The notes under the pieces are model-generated. The model saw only the letters and a program-made list of their open reading frames with translations, made no database searches and was not told where the DNA came from. From JAIBJN01 sp963825255 (lineage in GTDB: Bacteria; Actinomycetota; Thermoleophilia; Gaiellales; Gaiellaceae): a DNA stretch of 64,000 nt. The position numbers were made by a program, and so were the translations under genes. This document shows positions 1 to 10,039 of this stretch, piece after piece (positions within the stretch are counted from its first letter, which is position 1; each line of letters opens with the position of its first letter). Location: NCBI GenBank assembly GCA_963825255.1, contig CAWGSF010000008.1:62001-126000 (forward strand). The letters are read 5' to 3'.

Positions 1-1048
<1,048 letters not shown>

Positions 1049-1119
1049 TTGAACACCGTTGAAGTCGCTATGGAGTTTTGAGGGTGCGCGGGGCTCGCCC
1101 GGCGCCGACAACTCACAGT

Positions 1120-1236
<117 letters not shown>

Positions 1237-1244
1237 TTTTCTCG

Positions 1245-1270
1245 AAAGGGTCGCCGCGAGGCGGCCCTTT
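1245..1270 (+). terminator. rRNA operon terminator
   Basis: Stem aaagggtcgcc / ggcggcccttt with a gcga tetraloop (one T-G wobble), immediately after 5S rRNA and following a short T-run (tttttctcg). It sits between the convergent rRNA operon and the minus-strand gene ending at 1289, so it may serve both directions. Confidence 0.8.
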
Positions 1271-1288
1271 CTCGCATTGGAAGAGCGT

Positions 1289-1777
1289 CTAGCGCGCGCC
1301 GATCCTGCACGCAGGCAGCTTGACCACCTTGCGGAGCAGGCGCGGGTCCGCCCCGGGGCGATCGCGAAGCCATTCGAACAGCACGGCGTGGCGGCTCTCG
1401 ACGCCGGCCGCGTCGGCCCGGGGCCCGAACCACTGGCTCCAGACGAGGGTGTTGCGGGCGCCCTCGAGCAGCGTGTTGCGGGTCGACCGCCGGTCCCGCT
1501 GGACAGTGACCCATGCGCTGCCCAGTCTCACCTGGCGCATGAACGTCAGGCGCTGGTAGCCGTCGGCCGGGCTCGTGCGCCACCGCGTGTGTGCCTTGAG
1601 ACGGCTGCTCTGTGCCACGCCGGCGACGCCGCACGCGAGGCTCTGCGCCTCCCAGGCGAACGGGCCGCGGGTGCCCGTCCACGAGAGCGCAGGCTCAGCC
1701 GCCGCGCTCCCGGCTCCCGCGAGCATGGAAACCAGTGCTGCGAGCAGCACGACGTTGTGCCTTCCCCGGCTCCGCAT
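1289..1777 (-). CDS. Secreted hypothetical protein
   Basis: 162-residue protein with a clear signal peptide: Arg-rich start (MRSRGRHN), a hydrophobic stretch (VVLLAALVSMLAGAGSAAA) and likely cleavage after AAA near residue 27. The mature part has two cysteines and several Trp/Arg-rich stretches (ARNTLVWSQWFG, RHAVLFEWLRD) but no family I recognise. ATG at 1777 was chosen because it places the signal peptide at the N-terminus; the frame stays open further upstream but there reads antisense to the M48 gene. It follows that protease gene by 50 nt on the same strand. Function unknown; probably acts outside the membrane. Confidence 0.7.
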   Translation of the reverse strand: MRSRGRHNVVLLAALVSMLAGAGSAAAEPALSWTGTRGPFAWEAQSLACGVAGVAQSSRLKAHTRWRTSPADGYQRLTFMRQVRLGSAWVTVQRDRRSTRNTLLEGARNTLVWSQWFGPRADAAGVESRHAVLFEWLRDRPGADPRLLRKVVKLPACRIGAR

Positions 1778-1827
1778 CCTGAGGAAGCCTACGGAAACGC
1801 CCGGACGAGCCGCGCGCCGAAGCGGCG

Positions 1828-2673
1828 CTACGCCGCCCGCAGCTTCTCGCGCCAGGCCGGGTCGAGGGCGCGGAGGCCCTGGACGCGCTCGCCGATCGGC
1901 GGATGCGTGGAGAACATCGCGGCGAGCCCGACGGGCTCGAACGGGTTGACGATGTAGAGAGGCTCCGTGACCGGGCTCGCCTGGAAGCTGACGAGCTCCA
2001 TCGCCTGCTCGATGCGCACGAGGGCGTCGGCGAGCGGGTGCGGCGAGCCGCAGATCGCCGCGGCGCGGGCGTCGGCGGCCAGCTCGCGCTTCGGCGAGAG
2101 CAGCACCTGGACGATGCTCGCTGCGATCGGCCCCAGCACGAACAGGAGCGCGCGCTCGAGGAACCCGCCGATGCGGCTCGCCTCGACCAGCCAGCCGGCC
2201 ACGAGGACGGCGGGCGTCTGGACGAGAAGATCGCGATGCCGTGCCTTGGCGAGCTCGTGGGCGATGACGCCTTCGAGCTCCGCGGGCGAGAGCAGCCCGA
2301 CGAGGCCGTTGGTGAGCGCGATGCCCGGCGGCCCGCCTGCGCGGCCGACCGAGAGGGCGCGCGGGTGGCCGTCGGGGATGACGTAGAGCCGCGGCCGCTC
2401 GACGCCGGCGGCGAGCGCCAGGCGCTCGGCCGTCGAATGGAGGGCGGGGCCCTGTGCGAGCTGCAGCTCGCGGGCGCCGAGCGAGGCGAGGAGCACGCGC
2501 GGGCCGTACCAGTAGATCGTCGCCGCCATGAGCAGGCCGACGACGAGGAAGACACTCCCGAGGCGCAGGCCGCCGAGCCACCAGCCGAGCGCGAAGAGCC
2601 CGCCCGCGAGGAGGCCGTAGAAGACCGTCGCCTTGAAGATGTTGCGGGCCGCGAGGAAGAAGGGGGAGCGCAC
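1828..2673 (-). CDS. M48-family (HtpX-like) membrane metalloprotease homologue with altered zinc motif
   Basis: 281-residue homologue of M48 peptidases such as HtpX, membrane quality-control enzymes. Two transmembrane segments near residues 15-55 (TVFYGLLAGGLFALGWWLGG, SVFLVVGLLMAATIYWY) precede the peptidase domain. The family motif HExxH reads HELAK (AHELAKARHRD), so the second zinc-ligand His is Lys; the downstream Glu region (SPKRELAAD) is kept. The nucleotides are clear, with no frameshift here. It may be a pseudoprotease or use another ligand. GTG at 2673 begins 9 nt after the upstream gene's stop, suggesting one transcription unit. Confidence 0.8.
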   Translation of the reverse strand: MRSPFFLAARNIFKATVFYGLLAGGLFALGWWLGGLRLGSVFLVVGLLMAATIYWYGPRVLLASLGARELQLAQGPALHSTAERLALAAGVERPRLYVIPDGHPRALSVGRAGGPPGIALTNGLVGLLSPAELEGVIAHELAKARHRDLLVQTPAVLVAGWLVEASRIGGFLERALLFVLGPIAASIVQVLLSPKRELAADARAAAICGSPHPLADALVRIEQAMELVSFQASPVTEPLYIVNPFEPVGLAAMFSTHPPIGERVQGLRALDPAWREKLRAA

Positions 2674-2681
2674 CGCGAGCT

Positions 2682-2924
2682 CTAGGGCTCGCCTTCGCTC
2701 TCGGCGAGGCCGCGCGGCGGCCAGTCGGGCTCGGGAGCGTCGCACCGGCTGGAGCAGTGGAGCGAGGCGATGTTCTGCAGGGGAATGAGTATGTGGCCGT
2801 TCAGCTCGATGTGGGGGACGCCCTCGACGGCGCAGTAGGCGGTGAGCGTCCCGTCCTGGTACTCGCCGCCGAAGAGCTCCACCTCCACCTGCTCGCCCCG
2901 GTACTTGTTCGTGTAGTCCTCCAC
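2682..2924 (-). CDS. Small hypothetical protein (possible small beta-barrel)
   Basis: 80-residue acidic protein starting MEDYTNKYRGEQVEVELF. It alternates short hydrophobic strands with turns (VEVELFGGEYQDGTLTAY, HIELNGHILIPLQNIASLH), a pattern seen in small Sm-like or SH3-like barrels, followed by a CSSRC pair and a Pro-rich acidic tail. I know no family for it. It lies directly upstream of the M48 gene on the same strand (8 nt gap), so the two may be co-expressed. The fold suggestion is inference only. Confidence 0.6.
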   Translation of the reverse strand: MEDYTNKYRGEQVEVELFGGEYQDGTLTAYCAVEGVPHIELNGHILIPLQNIASLHCSSRCDAPEPDWPPRGLAESEGEP

Positions 2925-3091
2925 GCCGCCCCAGCGTACCGCTCATCGCCCGGCCTCGGCGTGACCCCGGCGAGCTGCGAGGAGAGGAACGCGGCTACCC
3001 ACCGTGGATTCCCCGAGCGACGATCCGGGCCGTCCCCGATGCCCCCGACCGCGGTCTGCACGACATTTGAGTCGTCGGAAGGAGGTGTGAC

Positions 3092-3376
3092 ATGACAACC
3101 GTTCCACACGAGCCCTCGGGGATCGCGGAGCAGGAGCAGCGTCTGTGGCTGCGAGCAATCGTTCCCGAGATGTGGGCGTCCCTGGCGATCGCCGTGATGT
3201 GGCTGGCGGTCCTCTTCGACGCGATCTACGGCCCGGACATCGTCAGCATCAACGGGACGCCCGGGGGGACGGGATCGAGCACGACTATTCCGTCCGCGGT
3301 GGCGGTGGCCCTGTTCGCGTTCCTCGGGACGTGGGTCGTCGCGAAGCACGGCTTCGGTCACGAGCGGAAGGAGTGA
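3092..3376 (+). CDS. Small membrane protein
   Basis: 94 residues. A cytosolic N-terminus (TTVPHEPSGIAEQEQRLW) leads into one hydrophobic helix (MWASLAIAVMWLAVLFDAIY), a Gly/Thr-rich loop and a second helix (AVAVALFAFLGTWVVAKH), ending in a charged HERKE tail. The ATG is preceded by a near-perfect Shine-Dalgarno (ggaaggaggtg, about 5 nt spacing), one of the strongest in the window, so expression is likely high. No recognised family; topology suggests both ends inside the cell. Confidence 0.75.
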   Translation: MTTVPHEPSGIAEQEQRLWLRAIVPEMWASLAIAVMWLAVLFDAIYGPDIVSINGTPGGTGSSTTIPSAVAVALFAFLGTWVVAKHGFGHERKE

Positions 3377-3388
3377 CGTAGGTCGGGG

Positions 3389-3972
3389 TCAGTCGAGCCG
3401 GGCGATGCGCCCGTCCTCGACGGCCACGCGGGTCAGGCGCCGCGTTGGGCTCGACGGGGGAGACGCGACGGAACTCGTGGACGGTCATGCCCGCGGCGGC
3501 GGCCTGGATCGCCCGGATCGGGCCGCCGTGGGAGACGACGAGGACATCCGCGCCCGGGTGGTCCGCCGCGATGCTCAGGGCGGTCGCGAGCAGCGCGCGT
3601 GGACATCTCCTCGTAGGTCTCGCCGTCCTCCCAGCCGTCGCCGCCCTCGACCCAGCGGCGAAACTCGGCCGGGAAGCGCTCCTCCACCTCGGCGCGCGTC
3701 AGGCCCGCCCAGGAGCCGACGTCGACCTCGCGCAGGCCGTCGTCGGCGACGACCTCGAGATCGCGGCCGGCAGCGACGGCCGTCGCCGTGTCGAGCGCCC
3801 GCCGGAGCGGGCTCGAGTAGATCGCCTCGAGCGCGATCGAGGCCAGCTCGCGCGCGAGCGCCTCCGCCTGCGTCCGGCCCAGGTCGGTGAGCGGCCGGTC
3901 GACGTGGCCCTGGAAACGGTTCGCGGCGTTCCAGTCGCTCTGACCGTGACGGACGAGGTAGAGGATCGTCAC
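3389..3972 (-). CDS. Histidine phosphatase / phosphoglycerate-mutase-like (frame-disrupted)
   Basis: Branch-1 histidine phosphatase superfamily: catalytic LVRHGQSDWN at residues 5-14, then YSSPLRRALDTA, LREVDVGSWAGL, and in a second frame LVVSHGGPIRAI with the second catalytic His. Reading end to end needs two single-base skips, near 3594 (ACG CGC [G] CTG) and 3437 (GCG [C] CTG), giving about 193 residues and the stop at 3389. The GTG start overlaps the TGA of the upstream cupin gene (GTGA), implying coupled translation. Substrate not identifiable; candidates are small phosphoesters. The disruptions are probably sequence errors because both catalytic halves are intact. Confidence 0.8.
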
Positions 3973-4385
3973 TCGGGCAGGCGGCGGATGACGGCTTCGT
4001 CGCCGTCGCTGAAGGCGCGGCGCCGCTCCTCGTCCTCGGGATCGACCATGTGGCCGTCGCGGCCCACGTAGCCGCCCTTACCGCCGACGACGAGGAGGAT
4101 CAGATCCTCGTCGCCCGCGTTCCAGACGCGCCGCGGAGTCGTCGACTCGACGTGGCAGACGCCGCCCGGGCCGAGCTCGAAGCTCTCGCCTTCGACCTCG
4201 AACCCCGCGAGCCCCTGGTGGACGAAGTAGAGCTCGTCCTGGTGGGCGTGGTAGTGCTCGAACCACCCCGTGCGCGTCGGGAGCACCATCGCGTTGACCC
4301 CGAACGCGGTGACGCCGAGCTCCTTGCGGACCTTCCTGAAGACGCCCGTGCCGAGCTCGTGGATGGACACGTAGGCGAAGGGCAC
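3969..4385 (-). CDS. Cupin-domain protein
   Basis: About 138 residues forming a single cupin barrel. Motif 1 reads HYHAHQDELYFVHQG with three metal-type His and a Glu; motif 2 is GGVCHVESTTPRRVWNAG. The tail GGKGGYVGRDGHMVDPEDEERR resembles a conserved family of uncharacterised actinobacterial cupins. GTG at 4385 was chosen because similarity to cupin proteins begins about there; the frame stays open to 4505, so the start is uncertain. The stop overlaps the start of the histidine phosphatase. Function unknown; metal binding is likely. Confidence 0.75.
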   Translation of the reverse strand: MPFAYVSIHELGTGVFRKVRKELGVTAFGVNAMVLPTRTGWFEHYHAHQDELYFVHQGLAGFEVEGESFELGPGGVCHVESTTPRRVWNAGDEDLILLVVGGKGGYVGRDGHMVDPEDEERRRAFSDGDEAVIRRLPE

Positions 4386-4477
4386 TCCCTGATGGTAGGC
4401 GCAGACCTTGAACGGCTGCCCGCGGCGGCGTAGAGTCGGTGCTCGTAGCACGCGGCACGAAAGGGGGCTAGGGGTCG

Positions 4478-5290
4478 ATGCGTCCACGGCACACGATCGT
4501 CGCAACGGTCGCCGTCGCGGTCGGACTGGCGTTCGCCGGGATCGCGCAGGCTAGCTTCACGGCGTTCTCCGACGGGAACGACAAGCCCGGCCGCCTCGAC
4601 ATCAAGCAGGTCACCCAGGACCACGGCGCGGGTGGCCGGCTCGTGCACACGATCACCACCTTCGGGCGCTGGCCGAAGTCGCTTCTCGGCCCGAGCACGC
4701 CGAACTTCTTCGTCCTCGACGTCAACCTCGACGGCGATCCACGGCCCGAGCGGTTCGTCTTCATCTTCTCGACCGCGAACGGCCGCATGGTCGCGGTCGT
4801 GACGAGGCCCAACGGACGGATCGCCGGTTCGGCCACCGCGTCAAAGCCGAACGCCAAGACGGTGAAGGTGTCGTTCCTGCCGTCGCGGATCGGGAACAAG
4901 CCCGGCTACACGTGGCTCGCCGCGAGCTTCTTCCGCGGACGTGGCTGCGGCGGGGGCTGTACCGACCGCGCGCCGAACGGTCGCAGTCCTCCACGACATC
5001 CGCGCGCCGGTCGTCAACTTCCCGCAGCCGACGACCACTCAGGGGTCGATCGACCTACAACATCGACTTCACCATCTCCGATCTGGGGGGTTCCGGAGTC
5101 GCCTCGTGGCAGCTGCAGCACTTCGAGAGCGGGGACTGGGTCCCGATCGCAGACAGCGCGCATGAGCACACCGCCCGTTCTCTTCACGGACGCCATGTTC
5201 GACGACACCGACGATTTCCGTGTCGTCGCGCTCGACGGCCACGGAAACCAGCGCGTCAGCCCGACCGTCTCGGTGACCACGTCACCCTAG
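4478..5290 (+). CDS. Secreted hypothetical protein (frame-disrupted)
   Basis: Begins with a signal peptide (MRPRHTIVATVAVAVGLAF, cleavage near AQA-S about residue 25). The N-terminal half is beta-rich with FFVLDVNLDGDPRPE and a CGGGC motif. Three single-base skips (near 4979, 5055 and 5161, all apparent insertions) join it to VAVLHDIRAPVVNFPQ, YNIDFTISDLGGSGVASW and a C-terminal DDFRVVALDGHGNQRVS, giving about 269 residues. The central part resembles repeats of extracellular beta-sandwich (Ig/fibronectin-like) domains. Three +1 insertions restore the original frame, which ends at the TAG at 5290. Exact function unknown. Confidence 0.6.
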   Translation: MRPRHTIVATVAVAVGLAFAGIAQASFTAFSDGNDKPGRLDIKQVTQDHGAGGRLVHTITTFGRWPKSLLGPSTPNFFVLDVNLDGDPRPERFVFIFSTANGRMVAVVTRPNGRIAGSATASKPNAKTVKVSFLPSRIGNKPGYTWLAASFFRGRGCGGGCTDRAPNGRSPPRHPRAGRQLPAADDHSGVDRPTTSTSPSPIWGVPESPRGSCSTSRAGTGSRSQTARMSTPPVLFTDAMFDDTDDFRVVALDGHGNQRVSPTVSVTTSP

Positions 5291-5320
5291 GCGCCTGCAC
5301 CGCCCGATAGGCTCCGCGGC

Positions 5321-6106
5321 GTGGATCTCGGGCTCTCGGGTCGCGTCTGCGTCGTCACCGGCTCGACCGCCGGCATCGGCAAGGCGACCGCCCGGATGCT
5401 CGTCGAGGAAGGGGCGCAGGTCGTCGTCTCCGGCCGCGATCCCGACCGGGTCGAGAGCGTCCGCGGAGAGACGGGCGCCGCGCTCGGCGTCGCCGGCGAC
5501 CTCTCCGACCCCGATGCGCCGGGCGAGCTCGTCAGGCGGGCCGAGGAGGAGCTCGGGCGCGTCGACTGCCTCGTCAACAACGTCGGCCTGGCGGTGCAGG
5601 TCGGCTTCGACGACCTCGAGGACGCCGACTGGGACGCGCTCTGGCAGCTGAACGTCATGAGCTACCTCCGCACCATCCGCGCGGCGCTCCCCGGCATGCG
5701 CGCCCGTGGTGAGGGCTGCATCGTCAACGTCAGCTCCTCCGCCGGGAAGCGGCCGTCGGCCAACATGCCGAACTACAGCGTCACGAAGGCCGCCGTCCTC
5801 TCGCTCTCGCGGCTGGTGGCCGACCTGTACGGGAAGGACGGGATCCGCTCGAACGCGGTCACGCCCGGCCCGACCTCGTCCGAGGCGTGGCTGGACGAGG
5901 GCGGGCTCGCCGACCAGGCCGCGGCGCGGGCGGGCACGACCCGCGAGGAGGTGCTCGCGAGCGTCGCCAAGGGCCGTCCGCTCGGGCGCTACGCGGATCC
6001 GGACGAGATCGCCGCCGTGATCGTCTTCCTCTGCTCCGAGCGCGCGGCGTACGTGACCGGAGCCGCGTGGAGCGCGGACGGCGGCACCGTCGCCATCATC
6101 GTCTAG
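5321..6106 (+). CDS. Short-chain dehydrogenase/reductase (SDR)
   Basis: 261-residue classical SDR. Visible motifs: NAD(P)-binding TGSTAGIGKA (residues 14-23), NNVG (NNAG variant), the catalytic Ser in NVSSSAGK, the YSVTK Tyr-x-x-x-Lys pair, and the PGPTSSEAW segment that follows the active site. The C-terminal YVTGAAWSADGGT is typical of FabG-like members. GTG start at 5321. Substrate unknown; the end of the fold (GG..V) favours a keto/hydroxy-acyl or alcohol oxidoreductase. It is 18 nt upstream of dgt and could be co-transcribed. Confidence 0.9.
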   Translation: MDLGLSGRVCVVTGSTAGIGKATARMLVEEGAQVVVSGRDPDRVESVRGETGAALGVAGDLSDPDAPGELVRRAEEELGRVDCLVNNVGLAVQVGFDDLEDADWDALWQLNVMSYLRTIRAALPGMRARGEGCIVNVSSSAGKRPSANMPNYSVTKAAVLSLSRLVADLYGKDGIRSNAVTPGPTSSEAWLDEGGLADQAAARAGTTREEVLASVAKGRPLGRYADPDEIAAVIVFLCSERAAYVTGAAWSADGGTVAIIV

Positions 6107-6124
6107 GGGTAGGTTTCGGGGACG

Positions 6125-7120
6125 ATGCCCGATGTCGCAGGGAGGGTCGCGGACACCTTCGAGGCGCGGATCCGCGAGCAGGAGGAGAGCACGCTCTCCC
6201 CGCTCGCCGTGCGCTCGTACGAGACGCGCGGTCGCGCCCACGAGGAAGAGGAGGAATGCCGCCTGCGGACGCCGTTCCAGCGCGACCGCGACCGCATCGT
6301 CCACTGCAAGGCGTTCCGCCGGCTGAAGCACAAGACGCAGGTCTTCATCGACCCGAAGGGCGACCACTACCGCACCCGGCTCATGCACACGCTCGAGACG
6401 GCGGGCATCTCGCGCACCGTCGCCCGGGCGCTGCGGCTGAACGAGGATCTGACCGAGGCGATCGCGCTCGGGCACGACCTCGGGCACGCCCCGTTCGGGC
6501 ACACGGGCGAGGAGGCGCTCGACGAGGTGCTCTCCGAGCGCTTCGCGCGCCACTTCCGTCACAACGAGCAGTCGCTCCGGGTCGTCGAGGTGCTCGAGCG
6601 CGACGGCCGCGGCCTCAACCTCACGGAGGAGACCCGCGACGGGATCCTCAACCACACCGGCCCGAACGAGCCCGCCACCCGCGAGGGCAAGATCGTGCGC
6701 CTCGTCGACCGGGTCGCGTACATCAACCACGACATCGACGACGCGCTCCGCGCCGGGCTCCTTCGCTCCGAGGAGCTGCCGCACGAGGAGATCGCGCTCC
6801 TCGGCTCCCGGGGCTCACGCCGGATCGACACGCTCGTGCACGACATCGTCGAGTCCTCGGCCGAGGCGGACGGGATCGTCCAGAGCGAGGAGATCGGCCG
6901 CGCGATGCTCAACCTGCGGGCGTTCATGTTCGAGCGCGTCTACCTGGGCCCCGAGGCCACGGAGCAGCGCGAGCTCGCGACCGGGACCGTGCGCGGCATC
7001 TTCGACTGGCTCATCGAGCACCCGGAAGACCTTCCGCCCGACCGCCCGGGCGACCTTCCCCAGCAGGTCACCGACTACGTCTCCGGGATGACCGACCGGT
7101 TCGCGCTCGCATGGCGGTAA
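6125..7120 (+). CDS. dgt: Deoxyguanosinetriphosphate triphosphohydrolase-like HD protein
   Basis: 331-residue HD-domain dNTP triphosphohydrolase family protein, which removes triphosphate from dNTPs. Metal-binding residues are visible in RTRLMHTLETA (H), LGHDLGHAPFGHTGE (HD and catalytic His) and RLVDRVAYINHDIDDA (D). The N-terminal FRRLKHKTQVF element is characteristic of the family. It precedes dnaG, and its stop lies 10 nt inside the dnaG start, a common actinobacterial order (dgt-dnaG-sigma), suggesting coupling of nucleotide sanitation with replication. Confidence 0.93.
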   Translation: MPDVAGRVADTFEARIREQEESTLSPLAVRSYETRGRAHEEEEECRLRTPFQRDRDRIVHCKAFRRLKHKTQVFIDPKGDHYRTRLMHTLETAGISRTVARALRLNEDLTEAIALGHDLGHAPFGHTGEEALDEVLSERFARHFRHNEQSLRVVEVLERDGRGLNLTEETRDGILNHTGPNEPATREGKIVRLVDRVAYINHDIDDALRAGLLRSEELPHEEIALLGSRGSRRIDTLVHDIVESSAEADGIVQSEEIGRAMLNLRAFMFERVYLGPEATEQRELATGTVRGIFDWLIEHPEDLPPDRPGDLPQQVTDYVSGMTDRFALAWR

Positions 7121-8773
7121 TCGCCCACGCCTCGATCGAGCAGGTGAAGGCGGCGGCCGACATCGTCGAGATCGTGTCGGCGCGCACGCCCGCTGCGCCG
7201 CGTCGGCGCGCGGTGGACGGGCCGCTGTCCCTTCCACGAGGAGCGGACGCCGAGCTTCTCGGTGGACGCGGCGGGAAAGCTCTTCTACTGCCACGGGTGC
7301 CACAAGGGTGGCGACCTGATCACGTTCGTCCGCGAGACCGAAGGGCTCGACTTCGTCGGGGCGATCGAATGGCTGGCCGACCGCTACCGCATCCCGCTCG
7401 AGTACGAGGAGGTCTCCCCGCAGGTCGAGGCCGTCCGCCAGCGGCGCGAGCGGTTGCTCGCGCTCCTCGAGCAGGCGGCGACGTTCTACGTCCGCCACCT
7501 GTGGGAGACCGACGCGGGCGCGCCGGTGCGCGCGTACCTCGCCGAGCGCGGGCTCGGCGAGGAGGTCTGCCGCGAGTTCCGGCTCGGGCTCTCGCCGGGC
7601 GGCACCGTCCTCGCCGCGAAGGCCCACGCGAAGAGCTACGCGCAGGAGGAGCTCGTCGCCGCCGGGCTCGTGAACCGACGCGGGAACGACTACTTCGCGG
7701 GCCGGCTCGTCTTCCCGCTCGCCGACGCGCGTGGGAGGGTCGTCGGCTTCGGCGCGCGCAGGCTGCACGACGACGACCCGATTCCTGCGAAGTACGTCAA
7801 CTCGCCCGAGGGCGAGCTCTTCCGCAAGGGAGCGATCGTCTACGGGCTCGACCGGGCGCGGTCGGCGATCGCCAAGGAGGACAGAGCCGTCGTGGTGGAG
7901 GGGTACACGGACGTGCTCGCCCTGCATCAGGCCGGCCTCGGCACGACGGTCGCCTCGATGGGGACGGCGCTCACGGAGGCACAGCTGAAGGAGCTTCGCC
8001 GGCTGACGGGCCGCCTCTACCTGTGCTTCGACGCCGACGCGGCCGGCGAGGCGGCCACGTTGCGCGGGATGGAGCTCGCCGTGCGGGCGGGGTTCGACGT
8101 GCGCGTCGTCCCGCTGCCCGCGGGCCTCGACCCGGCCGAGGCTGCGGAGGGGTTCGAGGAGCGGATCTCGGAGGCGGTCGGCTACCTGCTCCACCGCGTC
8201 CGGCTCGAGATCGAGCGCGCGCCGTCGCGGCAGGAGGCGTTCGCGCGCGTGCGCGAGGTGCTGGGCGGCGTCGAGGACTCGCCCGAGCGGACCGAGGCCG
8301 TGCGCTTCGCGGCCGACCGGCTCGACCTCCCGCACGACACGGCGGCGGGGCTCGCTCCGCGCACGCTCGCCCGTACCGGCACGGTCTCGCCGAAGCTCCT
8401 GGACGCGGGGGAGAGGCTCGAGCGCCGGCTTCTCGCCGCCTGCGCGACCTCTCCGGAGCTCGCGGAGCGCTACCTGGCGCCGCTCGACGACCGCCACTTC
8501 GACAACCCCCTGCACCGGCGCCTGCGGACGCACCTGGTCGAGGGCGGCGAGGATGCCGACCCGGAGCTCGTCGCCGCTCTGGCGGAGCTCGGCGCGACGG
8601 CCGAGGCCGAGCACCTGGGCGAGGACAGCGCGAAGGAGCTCTTCCTGCGCCTCGAGGAGCGGCTCGTCCGCCGCGAGCTCGCGGACCTGTCCGGCGACGA
8701 CCTGGCCAGGACGGTCGAGCTTCAGGGCGTCCTGGCGCGGATCCACGACGCGCTCGAACGGGTCGAGACGTAG
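7111..8773 (+). CDS. dnaG: DNA primase (one frameshift near 7192)
   Basis: Makes RNA primers for replication. With one base skipped near 7192 (ACG CCC [G] CTG CGC) the protein is about 553 residues: a CHC2 zinc finger (CPFHEERTPSFS ... YCHGCHKGGD), the DnaG catalytic core, a TOPRIM domain (VVVEGYTDVLAL; LCFDADAAGEAA) and a C-terminal helicase-interaction region shorter than in E. coli. ATG at 7111 overlaps the dgt stop. Without the skip the zinc finger is lost from the first frame, so for an essential gene the insertion is most likely a sequence error. Followed by tRNA-Asn and the sigma factor. Confidence 0.92.
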
Positions 8774-8817
8774 AGGCCCCCGAGACCGCTCCGCTAGACT
8801 TCTCCGGCCCCGAGCGA

Positions 8818-8892
<75 letters not shown>

Positions 8893-9039
8893 CCACAACC
8901 CGCAGAGCCAGATCCACCGCCCTCGGGGCGGGAATCTTTGCGGGCCCCCCGGCGTTAGAAACAGTGGAGCAGGGCGTCCCCGGGCGCGCTTCGAGCGCGA
9001 ACCCGTCGCCCGCTCCGGCCAAAGCCACGAAAGGAACCG

Positions 9040-10002
9040 TTGGACACCATCATGCTGGACAACCATGAGCTCGATCCGCTGCTCGAAGACGAGGAGCGCT
9101 CCGACGAGCTCACCGACGAGGAGCCGTTCGAGCTCGACGAGGAGCTCCTCCAGCCCGATTCGCCCGGGTCGGTGGACTCGCTGCAGCTCTTCCTGAGCGA
9201 GATCGGCCGTCACCCGCTGCTTACCCCCTCCGAGGAGGTCGCGCTCGCGAAGCGCGTCGAGCGCGGTGACGCCGAGGCCAAGGAGCGGATGATCACCGCC
9301 AACCTGCGGCTGGTCGTCTCGATCGCCAAGCGATACCGGAATCGCGGCGTGCCCTTCGGCGACCTCATCCAGGACGGCGTCATCGGCCTCAACCGTGCGG
9401 TCGAGAAGTTCGACTGGCGGAAGGGCTACAAGTTCTCGACCTACGCCACCTGGTGGATCCGCCAGGCGGTGCAGCGCTCGATCGCCGGACAGTCGCGCAC
9501 GATCCGCGTTCCCACGCACGTCCACGAGCGGCGTCACACGCTCGACCGGCACGCCCGCCGGCTTGCGCCGCAGCTCGGCCGCGCTCCCACGAACGAGGAG
9601 CTCGCCGAGGTGAGCGGGATCGCGCTCAAGCACGTCGAGGAGGCCCTCGGCGTCGTCGAGGCCCGCGTGTCGCTCAACCAGCGCGTCGGGAACGACGACA
9701 ACGCCGAGCTCGGCGAGCTCTTCGCCGACGAGTACGCGGACGACCCGGGCGAGCTCGCCGATGCGTCCCTGCGGACGCGGGAGCTCCGCCGGGCGCTGAC
9801 CGAGCTCCCCGACCGCGAGCGCCGCGTGCTCGAGCTTCGCTTCGGCCTCGACGGCGAGCCTTACTCGCTCGAGGCCATCGGCAAGGAGCTCGGTCTCTCC
9901 CGCGAGCGGATCCGCCACCTCGAGGGCGACGGTCTTGCGAAGCTGGCCGCGCTCCTGGGCGCCGAGGAGATCGAGCCGGGCGACCTCGCGTACGCCGCCT
10001 AG
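9040..10002 (+). CDS. Primary-type RNA polymerase sigma factor (sigma-70 family)
   Basis: 320 residues with regions 1.2-4.2: DSLQLFLSEIGRHPLLTP (1.2), NLRLVVSIAKRY and DLIQDGVIGLNRAVEKFDW (2.1-2.2), KFSTYATWWIRQAVQRSI (2.3-2.4), a region 3 helix, and a helix-turn-helix in region 4.2 (YSLEAIGKELGLSRERIRHLE). There is no long region 1.1. The position after dnaG is that of rpoD/sigA; the short length also fits a SigB/HrdB-like paralogue, so no symbol is given. The TTG at 9040 lies 4 nt after an AAGGA; an ATG at 9052 is an alternative start. Confidence 0.92.
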   Translation: MDTIMLDNHELDPLLEDEERSDELTDEEPFELDEELLQPDSPGSVDSLQLFLSEIGRHPLLTPSEEVALAKRVERGDAEAKERMITANLRLVVSIAKRYRNRGVPFGDLIQDGVIGLNRAVEKFDWRKGYKFSTYATWWIRQAVQRSIAGQSRTIRVPTHVHERRHTLDRHARRLAPQLGRAPTNEELAEVSGIALKHVEEALGVVEARVSLNQRVGNDDNAELGELFADEYADDPGELADASLRTRELRRALTELPDRERRVLELRFGLDGEPYSLEAIGKELGLSRERIRHLEGDGLAKLAALLGAEEIEPGDLAYAA

Positions 10003-10007
10003 ACCTG

Positions 10008-10039
10008 TCGGCGCCCACCGCTCTAGCGGTGGGCGCCGA
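10008..10039. terminator. Bidirectional terminator between sigma factor and EamA gene
   Basis: Near-perfect 15-bp inverted repeat tcggcgcccaccgct / agcggtgggcgccga with only CT between the arms. It lies between convergent genes and its right arm encodes the last residues and stop of the minus-strand EamA gene. There is no clear T-run, so this is a hairpin-type candidate only. Confidence 0.6.

Noticed and set aside
6815..8746. 643-codon minus-strand frame opposite dgt/dnaG
   Set aside because: Shadow of the intact dgt and dnaG genes on the plus strand.
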